This document shows positions 40,589 through 48,414 of a stretch of DNA of 64,000 bases, one piece after another (the first letter of the stretch is position 1; each line of letters begins with the position of its first letter). Below the pieces are notes generated by a model. The model saw nothing but the letters and a program-made list of their open reading frames with translations. It had not been told where the DNA came from and searched no databases. The stretch lies in contig NZ_CP128399.1 of NCBI RefSeq assembly GCF_030389965.1, positions 1,444,934 through 1,508,933 on the forward strand. The letters are read 5' to 3'. The DNA is from Candidatus Chlorohelix allophototropha. Its GTDB lineage: Bacteria; Chloroflexota; Chloroflexia; Chloroheliales; Chloroheliaceae. The translations under genes were made by a program, and so were the position numbers.

Positions 40589-41774
40589 AAAACCCCGCTT
40601 TAATGTCGATAGCCTGACCACTATTATGTCAGGCGTGGCTGCTGAGGAGAGTTTGCCCGATGTGCGGACGCTCGACCTTGAGTTCCTATTTATAGGAGAC
40701 CAACCACGCCAATTGCTCGGGCTGGTAGATGAGTTTGAGAACGAGCAGGCGCGGGCGGACTGGATTCTTCCGGTTCATCAATTCCTCGACCATCTTAAAG
40801 CCAGCGCGCAGCAGGATGAAAAATCTGTAGCAGCAACCAGCCTCATTGACCTTGAGAATATGGCGCAGAGTATTCGTGAGCATGGCGTGTTGCAGCCCGT
40901 CTTGGTGCGTTATCAGGAAAGCGAAGATCGCTATATTCTCACCGACGGTCATCGTCGCGCTCTTGCCTCGGTGCTTGCTGGAAATACCCGGATTGAAGCG
41001 AAAATCAAACGTGTTTGGACTTCACACGAAATTCTTTCTGAGCAACTAATCGCCAATCTGCAACGAAAAGATTTGACCGCTCTTGAACTGGCGCGGGCGA
41101 TTTCACAACTTCGAGAGCTATATGCCGGTCAACTAAAAGAAACCGAACCAAACATTCATCCCAACCAACTTGCTGCTAGAGTGTGGGACAGGTTGGAGGC
41201 AAGTTTGGGTATCGGGCGTAGGCAGCTGCAACGCTTGATGCAGGTTAACGAATTCCTTAAAGCGTTAGACCCAGAACTGGCAGACCTTGCCTCGGATTTG
41301 AAGGAAAGGCAATTCCGCCCGCTCTTTCGCTTATCTACCGAGACGCAACCGCTGGCTCTTACGCTAGTTGCCCTAAATAAAGAGAAATCTTTGCAGGATA
41401 TTGAACATTTGGTTGAGCGCAGTCTAAGTGGCGCGAACATCTTGAAAATAGCCAGAGAAATGGGTTGGTCGTTACCCACCTCTCCAACTCCGACACCCCC
41501 TCCCAAATCTTCAATTCCCGACATCGCGCTTGATGCAGAGGAAGAAGAAGAAGAAGAGTTGAAAGCGGTAAATGTTAAGAATGTGCTTTCGGCTCTGAAG
41601 CGCATGCCGCGCCAATCTGAAGCTCTCTTGCGCCGTCTCGAAGAAGAGCTTGCGATTGCCCCTGAGAATGAAAGAAAGAAACGGCTCTATCGCATCGAGG
41701 AAATCGAGCAGGAAGCCTTTAAGCTCAGTCGCAGGCTTGCCGAAATCCGCAAAAAATATATTAATCCCCTCTAA
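40575..41774 (+). CDS. parB: ParB-family partition protein (second copy)
   Basis: A 399-residue ParB-like protein translated with parA. The N-terminal domain has an unusual insert of about 35 residues (EFENEQARADWILPVHQFLD) before LENMAQSIREHGVLQPVLV. The CTP-binding box reads ILTDGHRRALAS. LIANLQRKDLTALELARAI and a helix-turn-helix region (LGIGRRQLQRLMQV) follow. The C-terminal part has an acidic stretch of seven Glu after a Pro-rich linker, then a coiled-coil dimerisation region. GGAGGAGGTGA lies 6 bases before the GTG at 40575, an almost perfect ribosome site, inside the end of parA. Centromere-like sites lie within 60 bp of its stop. Confidence 0.88.
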   Translation: MASAKKPRFNVDSLTTIMSGVAAEESLPDVRTLDLEFLFIGDQPRQLLGLVDEFENEQARADWILPVHQFLDHLKASAQQDEKSVAATSLIDLENMAQSIREHGVLQPVLVRYQESEDRYILTDGHRRALASVLAGNTRIEAKIKRVWTSHEILSEQLIANLQRKDLTALELARAISQLRELYAGQLKETEPNIHPNQLAARVWDRLEASLGIGRRQLQRLMQVNEFLKALDPELADLASDLKERQFRPLFRLSTETQPLALTLVALNKEKSLQDIEHLVERSLSGANILKIAREMGWSLPTSPTPTPPPKSSIPDIALDAEEEEEEELKAVNVKNVLSALKRMPRQSEALLRRLEEELAIAPENERKKRLYRIEEIEQEAFKLSRRLAEIRKKYINPL

Positions 41775-41783
41775 TAAAATGAC

Positions 41784-41801
41784 CGCGACCCACGGGACGC
41801 G
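41784..41801. repeat. 18-bp near-palindrome, copy 3 (candidate centromere site)
   Basis: CGCGACCCACGGGACGCG, the inverse complement of copy 1, 10 bp after the parB stop. Flanking bases extend it to a 24-base stem (GACCGCG...CGCGGTC), so it may also act as a terminator. Confidence 0.8.
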
Positions 41802-41817
41802 GTCAAATCTTTATATC

Positions 41818-41833
41818 AGTTTCACGTGTAACG
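41818..41833. promoter_or_regulatory. parS-like site
   Basis: AGTTTCACGTGTAACG matches the universal chromosomal parS 16-mer (TGTTTCACGTGAAACA) at 13 of 16 positions, with the central TTTCACGTG intact. It lies 44 bp after the parB stop. Confidence 0.5.
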
Positions 41834-41844
41834 TGTAACAGAAC

Positions 41845-43596
41845 TTACTTGAGCGCGAACTCGGCGACAAGCTCAGGCTTGTCGTTGGAAGCGTAAAAAA
41901 TCAGGGCGCGTGGCAGGCTCTTTGCGGAATCGCTCACCAGATAATACAAAACTCCGCTGACCTTATCCTTGCCTGCGCCTTTGGTGGCGGTTTCAAACTG
42001 GAACGGATCGAAGCGATCTTTGGCTTCCAGTGTGTATGGTCCTGAAGTATAAACACGCCCGCTGCTATCCCGCAAGTAAAACGGGTAGCTTTTTACAAAA
42101 TCGCTCACATCGCCACTCCCCGTATTCTCCAGCGTAATTTTGACCGACTCATAATGATAACCTGTGGGTATTATGCTGGGCTTTGCGCTGATAGCTGCTT
42201 GGTATTGGGTTACTGTCAGAGCAAAATTGCCTAGCAAATAACGTTGATTAAATGCTACTCCGGTAAGCGGAGTAGGAGAAGGCAACGCAATAGGTGTAGG
42301 GGTTGCAGGGAGTGTGGTAGCGGTGGGTGAGGCAGGAAGGGTTGCCGTTGCTGCGGGTGTAGGCGTGCTCAATGCTATCACCACCGTTTCCGTAGCTGCC
42401 AACACCGGAGTAAAGGTTGGCGGTTGCGGTGTATTAGTTGCGACAGGTGATGACGTAGCGGTGGGTTTTGGCAGAGCAGTATTAGTTGGCTTGATGCTTG
42501 GCGCAGGTGTTGCAGCTGGTAAGAATAAACTTACCTCAACCGAATTGCCCTCGTCCGGCGAACCTTGTGGGGTATAAACTACCCGGCGTAAGCTAGTGCC
42601 GTCTTCCATCTCAAAGGTTAGCCAGCAAAAGCGGCTTTCACCGGGTAGCAGCCGTTTTAAATCTAGCGCGGGGACGCGCCCATTTTGAACCGGAGTAAGA
42701 AAGCGGTTACGGCTATCGATGCCTTGATAAAGTTCAAGATTGGTTGCCAACGGTTGGTTATAGGTATTCTCCAACAACAACCAGACTCCTTCAAAATGTT
42801 TACCGGGTGAGGGTGTACCCGCGCCTTCCAATGAGAAATTGGTGGAGCGGTTGTCATAGCTGGAGAAGGTTAGATTGACCCCATTGAGTTGAGCGCGCTC
42901 ATTTTGTACCAACTTGAGGTTAAGGAAGGGCGATACGGTGGGGGCAGGAGTAGGCGGAATAGTGGTAACGACGCGCGTGTCGGTAGTTTCGGCGACTGCA
43001 AGGGCAGTGGTACGTATCGTCGTTGTCGTTTCGCTGTTAGTAGTTGTATCGGTACGTACCGCGCCAACTACTCCCGATTTGCCGCTGTTAGCCATATAAA
43101 TGATTGCCATTACCGCTACCAAAACAAGTAACAACACCCCTGCCAAAACCGTAGCGCTCGGTCTGCGCTTGCGAGGCTGGAGTTTTTCGTCAAGGTAAGG
43201 CTGAGTCAGAAGCTTTCGCATATCTTCTGATTCTTGCACTCCGAATGATAAATCGGTATCGGAAGCAAGCCTGATCGCCCGCTTTTTCGATTTGCTATCA
43301 CCTTCTTCCAACTCGTTGAAAAGTGAATCAACCGGGTCGGCAGGTTTACTTTCTAGCTGAATTTTCAGGGTTTCAATACCGCGCAATGCTTGCGGGTTAG
43401 TAGGATTGATTTCCAGCACTCGTTGTAGCGCCTGATATGCCTGACGCGGGGGCAAAGTGGCAGCTAAATAAACCCAGCCTTCTTCGCCGGATGGGTTTGC
43501 CTGCACTGCCCCGGTGAACAAACGCCGCGCTTCACCGATACGCCCTGATTCGAGCGATTTCCTACCACTTTCGAGCCACTCTTTATAGTCGTTCAT
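41845..43596 (-). CDS. TPR / single-pass membrane protein with two outer DUF4352-like domains
   Basis: A 583-residue protein. Residues 1-80 are two TPR-like helices pairs (EARRLFTGAVQANP, ALQRVLEINPTNPQAL). A membrane helix covers about 148-170 (LAGVLLLVLVAVMAIIYMA). The outer part has a Thr-rich stretch, a beta domain (about 225-350) with GKHFEGVWLLLENTYNQPL, a Pro/Thr linker (about 350-435) and a second beta domain with HYESVKITLENTGSGDVSDF. Both beta domains resemble DUF4352, often found in surface lipoproteins. The plan is shared by the protein at 54381-55289 (TPR, membrane helix, outer domain). Function unknown. Confidence 0.75.
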   Translation of the reverse strand: MNDYKEWLESGRKSLESGRIGEARRLFTGAVQANPSGEEGWVYLAATLPPRQAYQALQRVLEINPTNPQALRGIETLKIQLESKPADPVDSLFNELEEGDSKSKKRAIRLASDTDLSFGVQESEDMRKLLTQPYLDEKLQPRKRRPSATVLAGVLLLVLVAVMAIIYMANSGKSGVVGAVRTDTTTNSETTTTIRTTALAVAETTDTRVVTTIPPTPAPTVSPFLNLKLVQNERAQLNGVNLTFSSYDNRSTNFSLEGAGTPSPGKHFEGVWLLLENTYNQPLATNLELYQGIDSRNRFLTPVQNGRVPALDLKRLLPGESRFCWLTFEMEDGTSLRRVVYTPQGSPDEGNSVEVSLFLPAATPAPSIKPTNTALPKPTATSSPVATNTPQPPTFTPVLAATETVVIALSTPTPAATATLPASPTATTLPATPTPIALPSPTPLTGVAFNQRYLLGNFALTVTQYQAAISAKPSIIPTGYHYESVKITLENTGSGDVSDFVKSYPFYLRDSSGRVYTSGPYTLEAKDRFDPFQFETATKGAGKDKVSGVLYYLVSDSAKSLPRALIFYASNDKPELVAEFALK

Positions 43597-43728
43597 TACA
43601 ACATAACTCTACCATCCGTTAAAATTATCGCTTTGGTCTGAAAGTTACTTGACATATCAAGATTCTAACATAGCTGCTATAGCCCTGCAAGAGTCGATTA
43701 ATTGAGTGGCAGGCAAAGAGACGAAGGG

Positions 43729-45534
43729 TTATTTATCCAGGTCAATTTCTTCCATTCCGACTACATTGATGTCTCTCGTTTTATCAGGAGTTTTGGAACC
43801 GTTAGCTGTGTTTTGAGGATTATTAGAGGATTTTGGAATTTCCAACCGTTTGTCGGTTTCGGCAGCCAGTCGCGCTGCTCGGTAGCGATAGGTTTGCTTG
43901 CTTAAATCTACGTTGGGATCAAATAGACAAACCCGATCTTTGCCTGTATCTTTCGCGCGGTACATTGCTGCATCGGCATATTCAAATAATAATTCCGCGC
44001 TTTGTGCATCAGTAGGAAAGCTAGAAATCCCGATGCTCATTGTTACCATCGCATTCGCCCCAATGATAACCTCATCCGCTTCGAGCGGCAATTTTATTTC
44101 ACGCGCGGAGATTCTGAGCCGTTCCGCCATTATGCCCGCTTCCTCGGAACCGGTATCTGCCAGAAGAATACACATTTCATCTCCGCCATAGCGAAAAGGA
44201 GTGTCTCCAGCCCGGCAGTTATGACGAATTAGCTGCCCCATTTTTGAAAGAAGGATGTCGCCTTTGGTGTGACCAAAAACATCGTTAAACCATTTCAAAC
44301 GATCAAGGTCAATCATGACGAGGCTAAGGGGGCGACGATGCCGTTCAGCGCGCCGCATCTCTTTGTCGATTCGCTCCCAGAACTCCAGTTTGTTGTATAG
44401 CCCGGTTAACGAGTCGGTACGTGCCAATTGCTTGATGTCCTCAAAAATAGAGGCACGTTCCACCGCAACCCCGACTTGCTTACATATCCCATTTGCGAGC
44501 ATATAATCTGTTTCTGAAAAAACAGCGGAATCTAAACAGCCTAAATGCAAAACCCCGTAAATAATGTCTTGCGCTTTGATAACTTGGCAGATCGATGATT
44601 TGAAGTTTCCTGCATTTTGAACTACCGGGCACACCGCCTCATTAATATATTCGGCTTTATCCTGCTCATATGCTTGAAAAGAGTTACATAGTTCAAAAGG
44701 AATACCAGAAAGGCTTGTGCGATCACTGTTAAAATTTTGCCGATATTCGTTGGAGTCAACCACACGTACGCCCTCTACATCATCGGGTTCAAAGTAGCTG
44801 ACCAATTTAAGAACCCCTGATATAGGGTCTAATGTGTGGATAGCGCCAATATCAAATTTTATATAGTTGACCGTTTCCAGCAGCGTTCGTCGGTATATCT
44901 CTTCAATGTTGCTCAATTCGCTGATTGCATCAATAATGCCCTGTAGGCTTTCCAAGCGCCTGATTTGGTTTAATATCAAGTTATTTTCTACTGGAAACTC
45001 AAGGTTAGCCCCTTTATTTTCTTTAACATTCAAGCCATTATCTACTAGCTTAAGCAGTGCGGATAATTGCGTGGTTAACGTTACCGCCCCTTCTTTATCC
45101 ACTTCATCGAAATCCCCGGTTTTGCTGTTTATCACGACCAGCACGCCTTTGAGTTCCTCCTGAAATATTAGAGGAACTGCCATTTCGGATAATATCGGTG
45201 GAATATTTTGACGGGAAGAAACCACTTGCCTGCTGATAAAAGCGCGTACCATCGTAGAATTGCTATCGTCCGTACTGACATTGCCTCCAAAGCTGGCTAA
45301 ATCTAGATTATTACTCGAAATTAACTCAGGAAAAAGTGGCACAAGCGTTTTCTCATCGGCAGAAATATTAAAAATTATCGCACTTTCAACATCTAGCGCT
45401 TTAGCAATAATTTTAATGGCAACTTTAACTATATTGCCTTTTTCTTCGAAGCGTGGGAATAAACCCGCAAGCTGTTGGGTAGCTAGAAGGAATGTATGAT
45501 AACGGTTGTCCGTTCCTTTTTCTTTTCCTTGCAT
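43729..45534 (-). CDS. GAF-GAF-GGDEF protein, diguanylate cyclase with GGDEM site
   Basis: A 601-residue cytoplasmic signalling protein. Two GAF-type sensor domains cover about 20-170 and 195-365. The GGDEF domain (about 370-540) shows DSLTGLYNKLEFWERI, LVMIDLDRLKWFNDVFGH, then the active-site loop RYGGDEMCILL (near 445-452) and IGISSFP. The final loop residue is Met instead of Phe. The Gly-Gly-Asp-Glu core that binds substrate and metal is intact, so cyclic-di-GMP synthesis is likely. No RxxD inhibitory site was seen before the loop. A charged 60-residue tail ends the protein. The ATG follows AAAGG. Confidence 0.9.
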   Translation of the reverse strand: MQGKEKGTDNRYHTFLLATQQLAGLFPRFEEKGNIVKVAIKIIAKALDVESAIIFNISADEKTLVPLFPELISSNNLDLASFGGNVSTDDSNSTMVRAFISRQVVSSRQNIPPILSEMAVPLIFQEELKGVLVVINSKTGDFDEVDKEGAVTLTTQLSALLKLVDNGLNVKENKGANLEFPVENNLILNQIRRLESLQGIIDAISELSNIEEIYRRTLLETVNYIKFDIGAIHTLDPISGVLKLVSYFEPDDVEGVRVVDSNEYRQNFNSDRTSLSGIPFELCNSFQAYEQDKAEYINEAVCPVVQNAGNFKSSICQVIKAQDIIYGVLHLGCLDSAVFSETDYMLANGICKQVGVAVERASIFEDIKQLARTDSLTGLYNKLEFWERIDKEMRRAERHRRPLSLVMIDLDRLKWFNDVFGHTKGDILLSKMGQLIRHNCRAGDTPFRYGGDEMCILLADTGSEEAGIMAERLRISAREIKLPLEADEVIIGANAMVTMSIGISSFPTDAQSAELLFEYADAAMYRAKDTGKDRVCLFDPNVDLSKQTYRYRAARLAAETDKRLEIPKSSNNPQNTANGSKTPDKTRDINVVGMEEIDLDK

Positions 45535-46025
45535 AATACCTTTGATAGCTTGTTATGAACGAATCAATCGGCTATCCTGATAATTGGAGTAATTCAGTCC
45601 TACTCCCAGCACTCTATATATAGACAGACGTTTATGCCAGACGAGAGTATAGTGAGGTTATTTTAGCAGAAACAGTGCCTTATTTTGCTATGTATAATAC
45701 ATCAATTATTAATAAATATAAACATTGAACGGATAATAATTAGCGCGCCATATGAATTGCTTGATACATATTATTAGGATAAATAAACGCATCCTATTAA
45801 AAAGCCGGGGTAAAGGAAGCTTTTTCGATCTTATTTGAACTAAGAATTGGGTTTTTGCCCGATTTATCCCCCGAAATTGAGAAGATACAAATAAACTATC
45901 AATAAATTAATCTTTATGATTATAGTTGAACCTACTAATTTAATTAATTACAATATTGCTTTAATAAAAAAGCCGGATTTATACAATCCGGCTTCCACAA
46001 AATATTCTGGTTTACTATATTTTAC
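45535..46025. other. 491-bp AT-rich intergenic region
   Basis: Spacer upstream of the GGDEM gene and downstream of the transporter. It contains the transporter terminator at 45964-45994. No ORF or RNA gene is supported. Confidence 0.55.
45964..45994 (-). terminator. Intrinsic terminator of the DHA2 transporter gene
   Basis: On the minus strand AAGCCGGATT pairs perfectly with AATCCGGCTT across a 5-base loop, followed by TTTTATT. Confidence 0.88.
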
Positions 46026-47516
46026 CTATGCAGCGCGTTCGGTTATATTTGGGACAAAAACAGGCGCTTCTGCCGGAGTTTGCGTAACGCTTGCTTTTTT
46101 AAAGGGCCAACCCGGTAAGAAGAACGCGAGTGTTACCGCAACCAGACCAACCCAGAAAGTAGCCTGATACGCATTTTCCAATCCCTGTAGAAAACTCTGG
46201 CGGTAAGCTTCCAGCGCTATTGGGTCAGGTCTTACACCGGCTGTGAAATTTGGGCGAGGACCGGTGGTCATGGTCAAGATAGTAGCCAATACCGCCACCC
46301 CAAACGACTGGAAGATCAAGCGGCTACTATTTACCAGCGAACTGGCGCGGGGCAATGCACGGGGTGCAATATCGCGCAATGCAACTTGCTGAGTGATCTG
46401 TACTACCATACCAAGCGCGGCACCACGTAACGCCAGTAGGAAGCCGATAAACAGCAGACTTGTATCCATTGTCAGGTTGCTCAACTGCCACGTATTGATC
46501 AGCAACAGTCCGAAGCCGATTACTGCCAACGGGCGTGCTCCGATTTTGTCGCTGAAACGTCCGGCGAAAGGTACGACGATTCCAGCAGTCAATGCCAGTG
46601 GCAACAACATTAAGCCTGTGTCTAGTGCTGTCAAACCGCGTATGTTTTGTAAGTACAGTGGCAATAGGAATTCTGCCCCGAATAGTGCAATTACCGAAAC
46701 CCACCCAACCACGTTACCGACAATGAAAAGCGGTTTGCGGAACAAGCGCAAATCTACCAGACCATCGTTTCGGCGCAACTCGATGATAACGAAGGCTACT
46801 AGCGCTATACTGCCGATGATAAGCGAGACCAGCACCGAAGCCGAACCCCAACCGTCTTTTTCGGCGTTCGAGAAACCATATAGCAAAAACCCGAAGGCAA
46901 TTACGGATGTCACGATACCACCCCAATCGAAGCGTTGCTTTCCTTCGCCCTTTTGCTCTTTAAGCAAGCGGCTGCCCATGTAAACCCCAAGTACACCGAT
47001 TGGAATATTGATTAGGAAGATAAAACGCCAATCAAGATATTCTACAAACAGACCACTGATGATTGGACCAAGCGCGGGAGCCATTACCAGCGATATGCCG
47101 AATACTCCGAAAGCCGCGCCCCGCTCTTTTACGGGGAAAGCGCCGAACAGCATTGCCGTACCAAGCGGAATGACCGAACCACCGCCGATGCCCTGTAGCA
47201 CCCGTGCTGTAATCAGAATTGGCAAGCTAGGCGCAATTGCGCAGAGCAGCGAGCCAAGTGTAAAGGCTGCAAGACTGGCAAGGTAAATTTTCTTAATACC
47301 GAAGCGATCTGCAAGAAAACCGGAAAGAGGTGTGATAATGCCTAACGCCAGCGTATAAGCGCTGATGATCCACTGTACATCTGAAATGCTGCCGGTATTA
47401 AAGGCTGTCTGTAATTTTGGAAGCGCTACATTTACCACTGTAGCATCCATAATTACCATAAAACTACCGAATATTACAGAGATGGCAACTTGCCACTTAT
47501 AAGCTATATTTTTCAT
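46026..47516 (-). CDS. DHA2-family drug:proton antiporter (EmrB/QacA type)
   Basis: A 496-residue polytopic protein of the major facilitator superfamily with 14 predicted helices. The DHA2 motifs are visible: D(x)TVVNVALP at helix 1 (MDATVVNVALPKL), WIISAYTLALG, SGFLADRFGIKKIY (motif A), LQGIGGGSVIPLGTA, and GPIISGLFVEYLDWRFIFLINIPIG (motif C region). Such pumps export drugs, bile salts or cationic compounds with the proton gradient. The start at 47516 is supported by AAAGAGAT; a longer frame upstream has no ribosome site. No local regulator (TetR or MarR) is adjacent. A strong terminator follows. Confidence 0.92.
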   Translation of the reverse strand: MKNIAYKWQVAISVIFGSFMVIMDATVVNVALPKLQTAFNTGSISDVQWIISAYTLALGIITPLSGFLADRFGIKKIYLASLAAFTLGSLLCAIAPSLPILITARVLQGIGGGSVIPLGTAMLFGAFPVKERGAAFGVFGISLVMAPALGPIISGLFVEYLDWRFIFLINIPIGVLGVYMGSRLLKEQKGEGKQRFDWGGIVTSVIAFGFLLYGFSNAEKDGWGSASVLVSLIIGSIALVAFVIIELRRNDGLVDLRLFRKPLFIVGNVVGWVSVIALFGAEFLLPLYLQNIRGLTALDTGLMLLPLALTAGIVVPFAGRFSDKIGARPLAVIGFGLLLINTWQLSNLTMDTSLLFIGFLLALRGAALGMVVQITQQVALRDIAPRALPRASSLVNSSRLIFQSFGVAVLATILTMTTGPRPNFTAGVRPDPIALEAYRQSFLQGLENAYQATFWVGLVAVTLAFFLPGWPFKKASVTQTPAEAPVFVPNITERAA

Positions 47517-47868
47517 AGAAATTATATCTCTTTTAATCTGTATAAATATTTTCAAAATGGCGATGTGCTTATCACGCCAAAACTCATACAATAACTCTAC
47601 AATACTTCTAAATCTCTTATACCAATATTATACAAAAGCTCTATATCTTATACAACCCTCTTAACTATATAGTCACAAACTTTACCGATTAAAAACATAA
47701 TTGAGCATGTTTACGATAAATCGCACTGAGAAGCCGTTCATTTAAATCAAAAACGGTTAAAATTTGTAATACATGGTTAATTTTGAGTTAAAATTTGCGA
47801 ACTAAATTGTTCTGTAATGTTATTTGTAATGTTTTTGTATTAAAATATTTAAATCTAGGATACACCTC
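47517..47868. other. 352-bp divergent AT-rich region
   Basis: Spacer between the transporter (minus) and the receiver protein (plus). GTTAAAATTTG occurs twice near 47757 and 47785, which could be a short direct repeat for a regulator. Promoters could not be set confidently. Confidence 0.45.
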
Positions 47869-48339
47869 ATGACTCGTAACGAGATCGGAGAAATACTGGG
47901 TATGGCTTCAATACTTTTAGCGGATAAGGATTTCAGCCGCTATCTTGCAGTTAAGCGTACACTTGCGGAAACTGCCCCTGAAGCAGATGTTCTATTCGCC
48001 CATAGTGGCAGCTTTGCGCTTAAAATGCTGCATGAAGTAGCGCTGGATATGGTAGTGCTGGACTTAGCTCTACCAGACATTAGTGGGATGGAGCTTTGCG
48101 GGAAAATAAAAAATAGCGCGAAGTTTCAGCATATCAAAATAGTAGCACATGCTAACGACAGGGCTTATGCGATGGTAGGTGCTGCTTTCAAAGCTGGCGC
48201 GGATTATTATCTGCCCAGAGATGGTGACGACAACCAAAAGCTTACCGAACTGATCGCAAATGTCTGGCGGTTACAACCTGATTACAACATTACTACCCGC
48301 CGTCCTTCTACAGACCGCATTATGCTCGTTTCACAATAA
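47869..48339 (+). CDS. Stand-alone receiver protein, degenerate
   Basis: A 156-residue single-domain response regulator. The fold is clear: ILLADKDFSRYLAVKRTL, phosphoacceptor Asp in MVVLDLALPDISGMEL, and GAAFKAGADYYLP. The acidic pair is reduced to Asp-Lys, the conserved Thr/Ser is Ala (VAHAND), and the conserved Lys before the final loop is Arg (LPRDG). It keeps the phosphoacceptor but not the usual switch residues, so it may not respond to phosphorylation in the normal way. No output domain follows. The start at 47869 follows AGGATACACC; an in-frame ATG at 47902 is also possible. Confidence 0.82.
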   Translation: MTRNEIGEILGMASILLADKDFSRYLAVKRTLAETAPEADVLFAHSGSFALKMLHEVALDMVVLDLALPDISGMELCGKIKNSAKFQHIKIVAHANDRAYAMVGAAFKAGADYYLPRDGDDNQKLTELIANVWRLQPDYNITTRRPSTDRIMLVSQ

Positions 48340-48367
48340 ATCTTATTCTTGTTGTATTCTTTTGGTT

Positions 48368-48398
48368 CCTCTTCCTGTTCCGGGGAGAGGTTTTTTTT
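48368..48398 (+). terminator. Intrinsic terminator of the receiver gene
   Basis: CCTCTTCC (48368-48375) pairs with GGGAGAGG (48383-48390) with one G-T pair, followed by eight T's. It directly abuts the promoter of the next gene. Confidence 0.88.
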
Positions 48399-48399
48399 A

Positions 48400-48408
48400 T
48401 GCTATAAT
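48400..48408 (+). promoter_or_regulatory. Extended -10 promoter giving a probably leaderless amidohydrolase mRNA
   Basis: TGCTATAAT (extended -10) lies 6 bases before the ATG at 48415, so transcription should start at or next to that ATG. No ribosome site lies in between. Confidence 0.6.
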
Positions 48409-48414
48409 GCCGCT

